Of a stretch of DNA of 64,000 bases, positions 21,172 to 30,824 are shown piece by piece. Each line of letters opens with the position of its first letter. The stretch's first letter is position 1. Source of the DNA: Chloroflexi bacterium 54-19 (GTDB lineage Bacteria; Chloroflexota; Chloroflexia; Chloroheliales; Chloroheliaceae); NCBI GenBank assembly GCA_001898225.1, contig MKTJ01000059.1, positions 1 through 64,000 of the forward strand, in the 5' to 3' direction. A program made the translations under genes and the position numbers. Below the pieces are notes generated by a model. That model made no database searches, was not told the DNA's origin, and worked only from the letters and a program-made list of their open reading frames with translations.

Positions 21172-22209
21172 TTAATGGCCCCGAACCTGCGTGACCACCT
21201 GCCGCACCGCGTCAAGAACCAGCCCCGGCTGTTCCAATTGAATGTAGTGCCCGCTGCCTTTGGCAACCATCAGGCTGCCTTTTGTACTGAGAGCCGCCAG
21301 CCGTTGCTGAGCTTCGGGCCAGTTTGGTAGCTCCTTCATGTTCTGCTCGGCGGCCAGGACAATCAGCGGCCGGTTGCCCAGCGAAGGCGCTGCCTCCAAT
21401 TGAGCATCGTCTGCCGCACGCCCCTGAGCTTCGGCGATAACAGTGTCACGGCTCTGCTGGGTTGTACTTAAAAGGGCCATCTCGGTACTTATCTTTTCAG
21501 GCACACCCGGCATACTCCAGAAACTGGCCCCAACCAGGCGAATAAGACCGACCCGCCGCAGCAACCCCTTAAAGTTCTCTTGAGCCTCCATCATATCTTG
21601 AAAGCCCTGCGCTTCGGCCAGTGATGTCTGCGCGTCCACATACTCACTCCGGGCGTCAATCAGGACCATTCCAGCGACAAGGTCAGGGTGTTGCTGTGTA
21701 AAGATGCGAATATTCTTGCCCGCCAGGGAGTGACCCACCAGTACGTAAGGGCCTTCGATGCCCGCGTTATTGAGCAGAGTGTATAGCTCACGAGCTATCT
21801 GGTTAGGAGTGCGCGGCTGGGGTCCGGCCTCGCTCCACCCTAAACCGGCCCGGTCGTAAGCACAGACCCTGTTCGTCTTGCTGAGGTCATTTTGCACCAG
21901 GTACCAGTCGAGGGAGGTGCCGCCCAGGCCAGCATCGAGTACAACAGTCGGGCTTCCCGAACCCATACACTGAATATGCAGCCGGTAACCACCTACATCA
22001 ACGAGTTGGCCGGGAGGCGGATAGGCTTTTGCATCACCGCCTGAGGCAATTGCTTCGTAGCTGGCCCCGGCCAGGATCAGCCCCACGATCAGAACCAATA
22101 ACAATCCAAACCCGATGGCGATACGGCGCAACACTCGCCGGAGACGACTCCCCGTGCTAATCGGGAGCGGGGCTGGAGAAGGCAGTTTATCAGTTGCAGT
22201 TTCCAACAT
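21172..22209 (-). CDS. Alpha/beta hydrolase with N-terminal TM segment
   Basis: 'TVVLDAGLGGTSLDWYLVQ', 'VCAYDRAGLGWSEAGP', 'YVLVGHSLAGKNIR'. Confidence 0.88.
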   Translation of the reverse strand: MLETATDKLPSPAPLPISTGSRLRRVLRRIAIGFGLLLVLIVGLILAGASYEAIASGGDAKAYPPPGQLVDVGGYRLHIQCMGSGSPTVVLDAGLGGTSLDWYLVQNDLSKTNRVCAYDRAGLGWSEAGPQPRTPNQIARELYTLLNNAGIEGPYVLVGHSLAGKNIRIFTQQHPDLVAGMVLIDARSEYVDAQTSLAEAQGFQDMMEAQENFKGLLRRVGLIRLVGASFWSMPGVPEKISTEMALLSTTQQSRDTVIAEAQGRAADDAQLEAAPSLGNRPLIVLAAEQNMKELPNWPEAQQRLAALSTKGSLMVAKGSGHYIQLEQPGLVLDAVRQVVTQVRGH

Positions 22210-22285
22210 TGTTAGTTCCTTTCAAATTTCTATTTTTCTATATTCCAACGTTGCAAAAAAATAAATACCTTATGCTTTCTTAGAT

Positions 22286-22387
22286 AGTGTAGCTTTAACC
22301 TGAGAAGTTGAAATCAGACTATAGGGACTAAAAAAGCAGTCCTATCAGGCGAGGTGGAACGTCCTTTTCTAGTCCTTTTGATATAGT
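22286..22387. promoter_or_regulatory. Copy 1 of a ~102-bp conserved intergenic element with GGACT/AGTCC half-sites
   Basis: Hand alignment gives about 84/102 identity to 26439-26540 without gaps; contains GGGACTAAAAAAGCAGTCCT and CTAGTCCTTTTGAT. Confidence 0.75.
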
Positions 22388-22638
22388 AGAATTAAGGCAA
22401 AAATGTTTTTCTGAAGCGAGGTTGGAATTTTCAACCTTTTATTTTAAGGTTGAAAGGCGTTTTCCAGGTATTGGTGAGTTAAGAGCAGGTAGTAATCGAC
22501 TTTCATTCAAACAAAGAAACTAAATGGTTTACTCAAGACCTGTGATATAATTTGTTTAATCAAAACCTGACAAGGCCCTTTTTCAAGACATTCGGCAAAC
22601 AGTTTCAACACCAATAGCTTAAAATTAGGGGTTATTTT

Positions 22639-23277
22639 ATGACAATCCGTATTTTGATCGCCGACGACCATAGTGTGGTGCGGGAAGGTTTACGTTTGTT
22701 CCTGACCCTTGACCCTGAGCTGGAAGTAGTAGCCGAAGCTGAAAACGGGGCTGAAGCCCTTAAAGCCGCGAGTGAGGTAAAGCCTGATGTGGTGCTGATG
22801 GATTTATCGATGCCGGAAATGGATGGCATTCAGGCTACCGCCGCTATACGGCGACAGTTACCCGAAACCGAAATCCTGGTCCTCACCAGTTCGGTGGACA
22901 GTAACTTGGCGGTGGAAGCGGTCCGCGCCGGGGCAATCGGTTATTTACTTAAGGACACCAAAGCCCACGAGTTGTGCCGAGCAGTCAAAGCCGCCGCCGC
23001 CGGGCAGGTCCAACTTTCACCGCAGGCGGCGGTATGGCTACTAAAGGAATTGCGTGATCCGGTAAGCCCCGAACCTGAACCTCTCACCAATCGTGAAAAT
23101 GCGGTGCTTAGTCTCCTGGCGCAAGGTAAAGCTAACAAAGAAATCGCCGACATTCTTTCGATTGCCGAAAGAACCGTTAAGACCCACATCAGCAGCATCC
23201 TGGCAAAACTCGGCATGCAAAGCCGCACGCAGGCAGCCCTCTACGCCTCTCGAATTGGCTTAATTCCCAAAAACTGA
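22639..23277 (+). CDS. NarL/FixJ-type response regulator
   Basis: 'ILIADDHSVVREGLRLFL' receiver, 'VLMDLSMPEMDGI', LuxR HTH 'TNRENAVLSLLAQGKANKEIADILSIAERTVKTHISSILAKLGMQSRTQAALYA'. Confidence 0.93.
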   Translation: MTIRILIADDHSVVREGLRLFLTLDPELEVVAEAENGAEALKAASEVKPDVVLMDLSMPEMDGIQATAAIRRQLPETEILVLTSSVDSNLAVEAVRAGAIGYLLKDTKAHELCRAVKAAAAGQVQLSPQAAVWLLKELRDPVSPEPEPLTNRENAVLSLLAQGKANKEIADILSIAERTVKTHISSILAKLGMQSRTQAALYASRIGLIPKN

Positions 23278-23323
23278 CCAACTCGTCCTGTTTCAACCTG
23301 CTTTTTTTAGTGAGGATAAGAAT

Positions 23324-24544
23324 ATGTTCGGTACTCTACAACAAGAGGATGCTAACCGGAACCTAGTGCAGCGTCTAAAAGAGGTGGAAAGGGAAGCGGC
23401 GCGAGAAAGGCAGGCTGCCGAAGGTTTGCGAGATATTTTGAGCTTTCTCAACGCCAACCATACCCTGAAAGATAATCTTCAGTACATTGTCAGCCAGGCT
23501 TGCCGTTTGCTGAACAGCGAAGGCGGGGCATTATGTATTTTACAGGAAAAAGAGGGGGTGCTGCGGATCCAGGCTTCGCAGGGTTTATCCGTTGAATACG
23601 TGGCTAAAATGTTTCACACCATAGGACCGGGGCAGGAAATAGATGCAGTCCAACCCGGCCAGGCAATAATCAATTCTACGGATGTAGCGGAAGATGCGTA
23701 TCCCGACCTGGAGCGGCAGGCTGTCTCACGGTGGTTGGAAAGCCAATACAAGATTAAATTTTCAGTGCCGCTTTATGTAAAAAATAAAAACTATGGCGCC
23801 CTAACTCTCTATTACCGCGAAAAGCGCCAGGTTTCAGCCGATGATATTGCCCTGGCCCTGGCCTTTGCTGATCAGGCCACCCTGGCAATTGAAACCGCCC
23901 GGCTGTATAACGAGGCCCAGGGCAAAGCAGCCCTTGTGGAGCGACAAAGATTGGCCCGCGAACTACACGACTCGGTCTCCCAGGCTTTATTTGGAATTGC
24001 CCTGGGAACCAACTCGGCCATAATGCTTTTAGAACAAAATCGAGATGCGAGCCGGGTGCAGCAGGCCCTGGAGTATGTTCTTTCTTTAGCCGAGACCGGT
24101 ATGGCCGAAATGCGGGCTTTGATTTTCGAATTGAGGCCTGAATCGCTTGAAACGGAAGGGCTGCTGGCCGGTATAATAAAACAGGCCACCTCATTAAAAT
24201 CACGCCACCGGATCGAGGTACAGCTTGAATTAGGTGAAGAAGAACCCGAACTGTCCCTGGATGTAAAAGAAGCCCTCTACCGGATTTGCCAGGAAGCCTT
24301 GCATAACATTATTAAACACGCCCATGCTAAAGAAGTAAGGTTGGGCTTGAACTGGCAAAGAAGTGAAGGGGTGTTGCTTGAGGTCCGGGACAACGGAGTT
24401 GGCTTCGATACAGGCGGGTCTTTTCCCGGTCATCTCGGCCTGCGTTCCATGCAAGAACGGGTGGAAAGGTTAAAAGGCAGCTTCGAGATGGACAGCTCTC
24501 CCGGTAGCGGCACTCATTTGAAGGTTTATTTCCCTGTTAGCTAA
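23324..24544 (+). CDS. GAF-domain sensor histidine kinase (HisKA_3, NarX/DevS-like)
   Basis: 'QRLARELHDSVSQALFGIALG' H-box, 'EALYRICQEALHNIIKHAHAKEV' N-box, 'LEVRDNGVGFD', 'HLGLRSMQERVERLKG'; N-terminal GAF-like region. Confidence 0.92.
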   Translation: MFGTLQQEDANRNLVQRLKEVEREAARERQAAEGLRDILSFLNANHTLKDNLQYIVSQACRLLNSEGGALCILQEKEGVLRIQASQGLSVEYVAKMFHTIGPGQEIDAVQPGQAIINSTDVAEDAYPDLERQAVSRWLESQYKIKFSVPLYVKNKNYGALTLYYREKRQVSADDIALALAFADQATLAIETARLYNEAQGKAALVERQRLARELHDSVSQALFGIALGTNSAIMLLEQNRDASRVQQALEYVLSLAETGMAEMRALIFELRPESLETEGLLAGIIKQATSLKSRHRIEVQLELGEEEPELSLDVKEALYRICQEALHNIIKHAHAKEVRLGLNWQRSEGVLLEVRDNGVGFDTGGSFPGHLGLRSMQERVERLKGSFEMDSSPGSGTHLKVYFPVS

Positions 24545-24557
24545 TTTTTCGTTTTTC

Positions 24558-25142
24558 TTAACTTAGATCCCCGCTAGGCTCAGGCAAAGAGATAACCGGT
24601 ACACCTAGCAGAGCCGCGCCGATTAAAACCCTCTCACTTTCCGGCACCTTCCTCTTGGCTGGAATTAGCCCAACTTTGCCATCAGGCTGCAATGAGAGAT
24701 GGCCCACCGCTTCGAAGCCGGTTTTGGATATGATTTCAACCGAAGATTGGTTTTGGGGAGTAGGGACAAGCCAGAAGCGTTTGGCATGCTCGGCCTGGAC
24801 TATCGTTTGCAAAAGACGCGGGTAGTACAAGTCCTTTCCTTGCCAGCCGGGTAAAGTCGCGAAATCCCACAGAAACCGATCACCTGAAGGTACCGGGAAA
24901 ACCAGATTATATTTTACAATAGAAGCTTCGAGGGTAGCCACCCAACCATAAGTCACCGCTCTCAGGCCTAAATAGCCTATATAAGGGCGGTGGCCGGTCT
25001 GCCGTCTTTCCTTAACCTGGCGAGTTGTTAGATGATTTATGCGGGCCAGAACCACATCATCGTCGGCCAGTTGTATCTGAAAATTTAATAAAGGGGGCAG
25101 GTCGATCAAAGGGTCGCCCACCCACCAGGTTGCAAGGTCCAT
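24558..25142 (-). CDS. GNAT-like N-acetyltransferase, paralogue without Cys tail
   Basis: 'FLWDFATLPGWQGKDLYYPRLLQTIVQAE', aligned along its length with 18956..19624 up to the tail. Confidence 0.72.
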   Translation of the reverse strand: MDLATWWVGDPLIDLPPLLNFQIQLADDDVVLARINHLTTRQVKERRQTGHRPYIGYLGLRAVTYGWVATLEASIVKYNLVFPVPSGDRFLWDFATLPGWQGKDLYYPRLLQTIVQAEHAKRFWLVPTPQNQSSVEIISKTGFEAVGHLSLQPDGKVGLIPAKRKVPESERVLIGAALLGVPVISLPEPSGDLS

Positions 25143-25285
25143 TGTGGGGCTTCCTCCAGGTAGAAGATTTACCCTCCGACTTAGCGCCGAAAGGTTACCG
25201 GCATAACTTCATTCGGAAATTATCCAGCCGCATCGGGCGCTCTTAACAAAGCCGGGAGGGTAGAAAGCCTGGGTTTTTCCATTAC

Positions 25286-26266
25286 TTAATCTTGTTCCAT
25301 TGTTATAACTACTTTTCCGGTAGCGTGTCCTTCTTCAAGAAAGCGGATAGCTTCTGCAACCTTGTTCAGTGGGTAATAATTATTTATAACCGGCACAATC
25401 TTTCCAGTTTCTAAAAGTTCCTGCACAAAAATCAGATCTTTTTTGTTGGGTTTCGCTATCAAATTACCCATTTTCTGGCCTCCGGTCATTGAAATCCAAG
25501 GTCCAATGAGCATAATCTTGAACATCTGACCACCATTGCCGCCGGTTCTGACAAATATTCCAGCAGGGTTTAAGGCTCGCTTATAATCTGAAAGCGCATG
25601 ATGCCCGTTGGCGCTAAGAATCAGGTCGTACTGCTTCCCATTTTTGGTGAAATCTTCTTTTGTGTAATCAATGACATAATCAGCCCCAATCGAGCGGGCC
25701 TTATCCAGATTCCTGGTGCTACACACGGCAGTTACCTCAGTGCCAAACGACTTGGCAATTTGCACCGCAAATGTACCTACGCCCCCAGACGCACCGTTGA
25801 TCAAGACCTTTTGCCCGGCAGAAATCTTTCCTTTATCGCGAAGGCCTTGCAACGCAGTGAGGGCGGCTGAAGGTGCTGCCGCGGCTTGCTCGAAAGTCAC
25901 TTTAGCCGGTTTCAACACCAGAGCATTTTCATTGGCACACACATACTCGGCAAAACCACCAAAACCACACTCGGCCATATCCCCGAACACCTCGTCGCCT
26001 GGTTGAAATTGGGTAACCCTGGGACCAACCGCTTCCACCCGCCCGGCTATGTCAGTGCCAGGTATGCTGTATTTTGGTCTTAGAAGCCCGTAACCCATCA
26101 ATCGCATGACGAAAGGTTTACCCCTGACGAGACGCCAATCGCCTGCATTTACAGAGGCCGCATAAACTTTCACCAATACTTCATTGTCTTTTGGCACCGG
26201 TTTAGGTACTTCCTGAATTTGAAGCATATCCGGTGATCCGTATTGTGTACCAACAATTGCTTTCAT
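25286..26266 (-). CDS. MDR-superfamily NAD(P)-dependent alcohol dehydrogenase/quinone oxidoreductase
   Basis: 'MKAIVGTQYGSPDMLQIQEVPKPVPKDNEVLVKVYAASVN', 'GQKVLINGASGGVGTFAVQIAKSFG'. Confidence 0.9.
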   Translation of the reverse strand: MKAIVGTQYGSPDMLQIQEVPKPVPKDNEVLVKVYAASVNAGDWRLVRGKPFVMRLMGYGLLRPKYSIPGTDIAGRVEAVGPRVTQFQPGDEVFGDMAECGFGGFAEYVCANENALVLKPAKVTFEQAAAAPSAALTALQGLRDKGKISAGQKVLINGASGGVGTFAVQIAKSFGTEVTAVCSTRNLDKARSIGADYVIDYTKEDFTKNGKQYDLILSANGHHALSDYKRALNPAGIFVRTGGNGGQMFKIMLIGPWISMTGGQKMGNLIAKPNKKDLIFVQELLETGKIVPVINNYYPLNKVAEAIRFLEEGHATGKVVITMEQD

Positions 26267-26438
26267 TTAAAAATCCTTTCTATTAGATAGTAGTAACAAT
26301 AATTATTTTCAGTCATTACTGAGGTTCCTCATTAACTGGCTGGTGACTGACGACCTATTTATTCTTAACCGGTTAAAAACCACAAGAAAAGTTACTTCTT
26401 TAACACGAAGCTTACGTTGTATCCATATTGATGATTTA

Positions 26439-26540
26439 AGTGTAGCTTTAACCGGAGGAGTTGTAATCAAACGAAAGGGACTAAAAAAGTAGTCCTACCG
26501 GGCAGATTAGAACGACTTTCTCTAGTCCTTTTGATACAGT
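26439..26540. promoter_or_regulatory. Copy 2 of the ~102-bp conserved intergenic element
   Basis: See 22286-22387; contains GGGACTAAAAAAGTAGTCCT and CTAGTCCTTTTGAT. Confidence 0.75.
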
Positions 26541-26640
26541 GTAGTGGATATTCTATGGGTTTTAAGAGCAGAAGTTCAATTGATGAATTTGCCTAATATC
26601 ATATAATAAAAAAGAAATCATCATATAAGGATATAAAAGC

Positions 26641-29421
26641 ATGTCTACACATACGCCTACGCCTGTTCTAGCCACCAAACTTTATATCCCACTGCCTCCA
26701 CCAAAATCGGTGTTTCGGCCCCGCCTGATTGAGCGGCTTAATGCTGGTTTGAACCACAATCACAAACTAACCCTGGTTTCTGCCCCAGCCGGTTTTGGCA
26801 AGACAACTCTAGTAACGGCATGGCTCACCTCCCATGATCGGCCAGTTACCTGGTTATCGCTAGATGAAGGAGACAGCGAACCCGGTCGCTTTCTAACCTA
26901 CCTGGTAGCGGCTTTACAAAAGATTAAGCCCAATTTGGGAGCCGGGTTGATAGAGGTGCTTCAATCTCCGCAACCTCCTTCAAATGAAATTATTTTATCC
27001 GCCCTGCTTAACGAAACAACCGCCATTCCGGGTAACTTCTTCCTGGTGCTTGACGACTACCACTTAATTGAATCCAGGCCGGTTGATAAGGTACTCACCT
27101 TCCTGCTTGAACATCTCCCACCCCAGATGCACCTTGTTATTACCACTCGCGAGGATCCCCAGGTTCCACTGCCACGCTTACGGGCGCGGGGCCAGTTGAC
27201 CGAACTGCGGGCTAACGACTTGCGCTTCACTGCCGCCGAAGCAGCCGAGTTTCTCAAGGAGGTTATGAGCCTTTCTCTCACCCAGGAGGACCTGGCAACC
27301 CTGGAAGACCGTACCGAGGGCTGGATTGCCGGCCTCCAACTTGCCGCCCTTTCGATGCAAGGCCACCACGATATGGCCGGGTTCGTCCGAAGCTTTGCCG
27401 GAGATCACCGTTACATTCTGGACTATCTGGTCGAGGAAGTTCTGAGACGCCAGAGTGAAGATGGGCGCAACTTCTTACTCCAGACTTCCATCCTGAACCG
27501 TTTAAATGCCTCACTTTGCGAGGCCGTTACGGGCCAGGCGCAGGGCCAGGTTCGGTTGGAGGCGCTTGAGCGAGGCAATTTCTTTATCGTGCCACTCGAT
27601 GACAAACGCCAGTGGTACCGGTATCATCATCTTTTTGCTGATGTGCTGTATGCATATTTAAAAACGGAGCAACCCGAAAAGGTATCAACTTTGCACCGGC
27701 GGGCTAGCGAGTGGTACGAGCATAACGGTGCGGCAGCCGATGCAATCCGCCACGCCCTGGCAGCCAGGGATTTTGAGCGAACGGCGAGTCTAATCGAGTT
27801 GTGTGTCCCAGCAATGCGCCGGAGTAGACAGGAAACCGTAGTGTTGGGTTGGTTGAAGGCGCTACCTGACGATGTGATCCGCTGCCGACCGGTGCTCAGC
27901 CTTCAGTATGCCGACACCTTAATGCTTACCGGTAAGTTGGAGGGTGTGGATGCACGCCTGCGGGATGCCGAACAGGGGCTGGATTCGATGGCACAATTGA
28001 ATGTTGATGTGCATCTTCATGTTTCACCGGCTGTAACATCCCCAGAACAAGACCGAAAATTGGTGGTCGTCAATAAAGAGGAATACCGTCGTCTACCAGG
28101 TGCAATAGCAATAAACCGGGCTGGATTGGCCCTTGTGCAGGGCGATGTACCCACTACCATTAAATATGCCCAGCGGGCTCTTGACCTATTACCCGAAGAA
28201 GACCATCTTGGCCGGGGAGCCGCGGCTTCCCTGCTTGGACTTTCCTATTGGACGAACGGTGACCTTGAGGCCGGGTACCATTCGTATGCCGAGGGAAGGG
28301 CCAGACTGCAACTGGCCGGGCACCTTGCTGACACCATGGGATGCACAATTGCTCTAGCGGATATTCGGATTACTCAGGGGCGTCTCCACGATGCAATGAC
28401 CACTTATGAACTGGCCTTACAGCTTGCGACCCGACAGGGCATGGATGTGCTGCGAGGAACGGCCGATATGTATGTGGGAATGAGCGAGCTCTATTTTGAG
28501 CATAATGACCTTATTGGAGCCACCCAGTACCTACACCGAAGTCGGGAGCTGAGTGAAATTGCTAGCTTACCCCAGTACCCTTATCGCTGGCGAGTTGCGT
28601 TTGCTCGAATAAAGCTGGCCGAGGGTGATGGTGCTGGCGCTCTCGAATTGCTTCACGAGGCAGAACAAGTATATACGGGTGACTTCTTCCCAAATGTCCG
28701 CCCTATCGCGGCCATGAAGGCAAGGTTGTGGGTGAGACAGGGCAGGTTAGGTCTAGCTCTGGACTGGGTCCGTGAGAGAGGGCTCTCGGTAGAAGATGAT
28801 CTCAGTTACCTGCGTGAGTACGAGCATATTTCCTTTGCCAGGGTGCTTTTGGCCCAGGCCCAAAATAACAGATGGCAAAACCGTAACCGGGCTGATTTCT
28901 ATACCAATGAGGTCTTTCGACTGTTGAAAGGGTTGTTACAGGCCGCCCAGGAGGGCGGAAGGAAGGGAAGCCTTATTGAAATCCTGGTGTTGCTCTCGCT
29001 TGCTCACCAGTCGCAAGGTGACCTGCCGTCTGCTCTTGCTGCATTGCAACAGGCGCTGACGCTGGCTGAACCGGAGGGTTATGTGCGCATTTTTGTGGAT
29101 GAAGAACCGGCCATGGCTCATCTTCTTCAGGAGGCGCTGAAACACCAAATCGTTCCAAACTATACCCGGCAACTGCTGGCAGCTTCTGGCAAGGTTGAAG
29201 AAATAAAACCTTTCAAACAACCTTTGGTTGAGCCGCTAACCGAACGAGAGCTCGAACTGCTGCGCCTGCTCAGGACCAACCTGACCGGTCCGGAAATCGC
29301 CCGCACTCTCCTGGTATCTTTGAGCACGATCCGCACCCACACCCAGAATGTTTATACCAAGCTTGAGGTGAACGACCGTCGGGCCGCAGTCAACCGGGGT
29401 GAAGAACTCGGTTTATTGTAG
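26641..29421 (+). CDS. MalT-like LuxR-family transcriptional regulator (NTPase-TPR-HTH)
   Basis: 'KLTLVSAPAGFGKTTLVTAWL', 'FLVLDDYHLIE', C-terminal HTH 'LTERELELLRLLRTNLTGPEIARTLLVSLSTIRTHTQNVYTKLEVNDRRAAVNR'. Confidence 0.93.
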   Translation: MSTHTPTPVLATKLYIPLPPPKSVFRPRLIERLNAGLNHNHKLTLVSAPAGFGKTTLVTAWLTSHDRPVTWLSLDEGDSEPGRFLTYLVAALQKIKPNLGAGLIEVLQSPQPPSNEIILSALLNETTAIPGNFFLVLDDYHLIESRPVDKVLTFLLEHLPPQMHLVITTREDPQVPLPRLRARGQLTELRANDLRFTAAEAAEFLKEVMSLSLTQEDLATLEDRTEGWIAGLQLAALSMQGHHDMAGFVRSFAGDHRYILDYLVEEVLRRQSEDGRNFLLQTSILNRLNASLCEAVTGQAQGQVRLEALERGNFFIVPLDDKRQWYRYHHLFADVLYAYLKTEQPEKVSTLHRRASEWYEHNGAAADAIRHALAARDFERTASLIELCVPAMRRSRQETVVLGWLKALPDDVIRCRPVLSLQYADTLMLTGKLEGVDARLRDAEQGLDSMAQLNVDVHLHVSPAVTSPEQDRKLVVVNKEEYRRLPGAIAINRAGLALVQGDVPTTIKYAQRALDLLPEEDHLGRGAAASLLGLSYWTNGDLEAGYHSYAEGRARLQLAGHLADTMGCTIALADIRITQGRLHDAMTTYELALQLATRQGMDVLRGTADMYVGMSELYFEHNDLIGATQYLHRSRELSEIASLPQYPYRWRVAFARIKLAEGDGAGALELLHEAEQVYTGDFFPNVRPIAAMKARLWVRQGRLGLALDWVRERGLSVEDDLSYLREYEHISFARVLLAQAQNNRWQNRNRADFYTNEVFRLLKGLLQAAQEGGRKGSLIEILVLLSLAHQSQGDLPSALAALQQALTLAEPEGYVRIFVDEEPAMAHLLQEALKHQIVPNYTRQLLAASGKVEEIKPFKQPLVEPLTERELELLRLLRTNLTGPEIARTLLVSLSTIRTHTQNVYTKLEVNDRRAAVNRGEELGLL

Positions 29422-29444
29422 AACTCCAAACATTTCTTAAGTCT

Positions 29445-29485
29445 AAAGCCCGCCTGTTTTTTAGATCCAGGCTGGGGCTTTTTCT
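29445..29485 (+). terminator. Intrinsic terminator after the MalT-like gene
   Basis: AAAGCCCGCCTG ... CAGGCTGGGGCTTT stem followed by T-rich tract. Confidence 0.6.
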
Positions 29486-29733
29486 TATACACCCGGTCAT
29501 CCTCTCTCATCACATTACCCTTTATAAAAATCATCACAATGTGATGATGCCATCTAGTCACATTAGCTTTTATCTTATTGCTGTAGAACAAGGCAAGCCT
29601 TGAGCAACCAAATACAGGCGGCTAAGTGGAGCAAGTTCCATTGATTGTTAAATTTTGGAACCACGACGCTAATAGTCAAAAGAGAAGTCAAACTAAAGAA
29701 TGCCAATTATCAGACTCACATCAATAAGACCAA

Positions 29734-30435
29734 ATGGAGAACGAAATGAAATTAACAACCTCAAATTTGATCCGTTGGACCGGTTTATCGGCAATAATGG
29801 CTGGGGTCCTTTATGTGCTGGTTGGAATTTTCCATCCCCTTAACGTTCTTTCCTCGGTCAACACTACTGAATGGATAGTCGTTCACATTTTTGCCACCGC
29901 TATGTGTTTTTTCGGACTGCTCGGCATTACAGGCCTTTACGCCAGGCAAATGAAAAAGACCGGGTGGCTTGGCCTGGCCGGCTTTCTTCTGTTGAGCCTG
30001 TGGTTGATACTCATAGGGGGCTTTACTTTCGTAGAAGTCTTTATCTTACCGGTGTTGGCGACCACGACTCCGGCGTTTGTAGAAGGCTTTTTGGGAAGCT
30101 ACAGCGGAACAGCCAATGGGACTGACTTCGGAGTCCTCACAGCGGTATGGAATCTAACCGCTCCTCTGTATATCCTGGGCGGCTTATCGTTTGGCATCGC
30201 GACCATTCGGGCTGGCCTCTTGTCGCGCTGGGCGGCCGGATTGCTTGCTTTCGGTACGGCTTTGGCTCCTTTAGCAGCCCTCCTTCCCGCCGATTTTGCC
30301 CCTAAAGTGGCGGTGCCGGTGGGATTAGCTTTGGCCTGGTTAGGCTATTCACTCTGGTCAGAACGCCCGGCCTATGTCGTGGATCCGGTACCCGGTAGAG
30401 AGAAATCCCAGAGCCAGCCAATTTTAGCAGAATAA
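29734..30435 (+). CDS. Multi-pass membrane protein (tandem paralogue 1)
   Basis: 'LIRWTGLSAIMAGVLYVLVGIFHPLN..TAMCFFGLLGITGLYARQMKKTGWLGLAGF'; shares ordered motifs with 30825..31598. Confidence 0.75.
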   Translation: MENEMKLTTSNLIRWTGLSAIMAGVLYVLVGIFHPLNVLSSVNTTEWIVVHIFATAMCFFGLLGITGLYARQMKKTGWLGLAGFLLLSLWLILIGGFTFVEVFILPVLATTTPAFVEGFLGSYSGTANGTDFGVLTAVWNLTAPLYILGGLSFGIATIRAGLLSRWAAGLLAFGTALAPLAALLPADFAPKVAVPVGLALAWLGYSLWSERPAYVVDPVPGREKSQSQPILAE

Positions 30436-30457
30436 AGTTGCTTATGACTAAACGCCC

Positions 30458-30487
30458 GAGATAAGCGGCTGTGCAGCCGCTTATCTC
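30458..30487 (+). terminator. Perfect hairpin after 29734..30435
   Basis: GAGATAAGCGGCTG (30458-30471) / CAGCCGCTTATCTC (30474-30487). Confidence 0.55.
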
Positions 30488-30824
30488 TACAAAGAACTGA
30501 AAGTCGCCAAACTTATCCTAGTCCCTGAACAGGATACAGCACCGTCTGGCGGTTTGATGGAAAGTGCTTTTCAACACAACACGGCGCTGCATCCAACTCA
30601 TCAAACGAGATAAACGTGAAAGCAAACATCCAGGATGAGAGTCGAGCCATCCAGTAACTTTCCTAACTTATTAACCAATCACCATGTCTTGTGATGCCTG
30701 CTCACCATGTTGACCGCTATAGTGTTATCGAAGACAAGAACGCATTCACTGAGAGTGCAAACTCTGATAAACCTAAAAATACCGAGTCATCCATACACTT
30801 AAACAACAAGCAGGAGACAAACAG

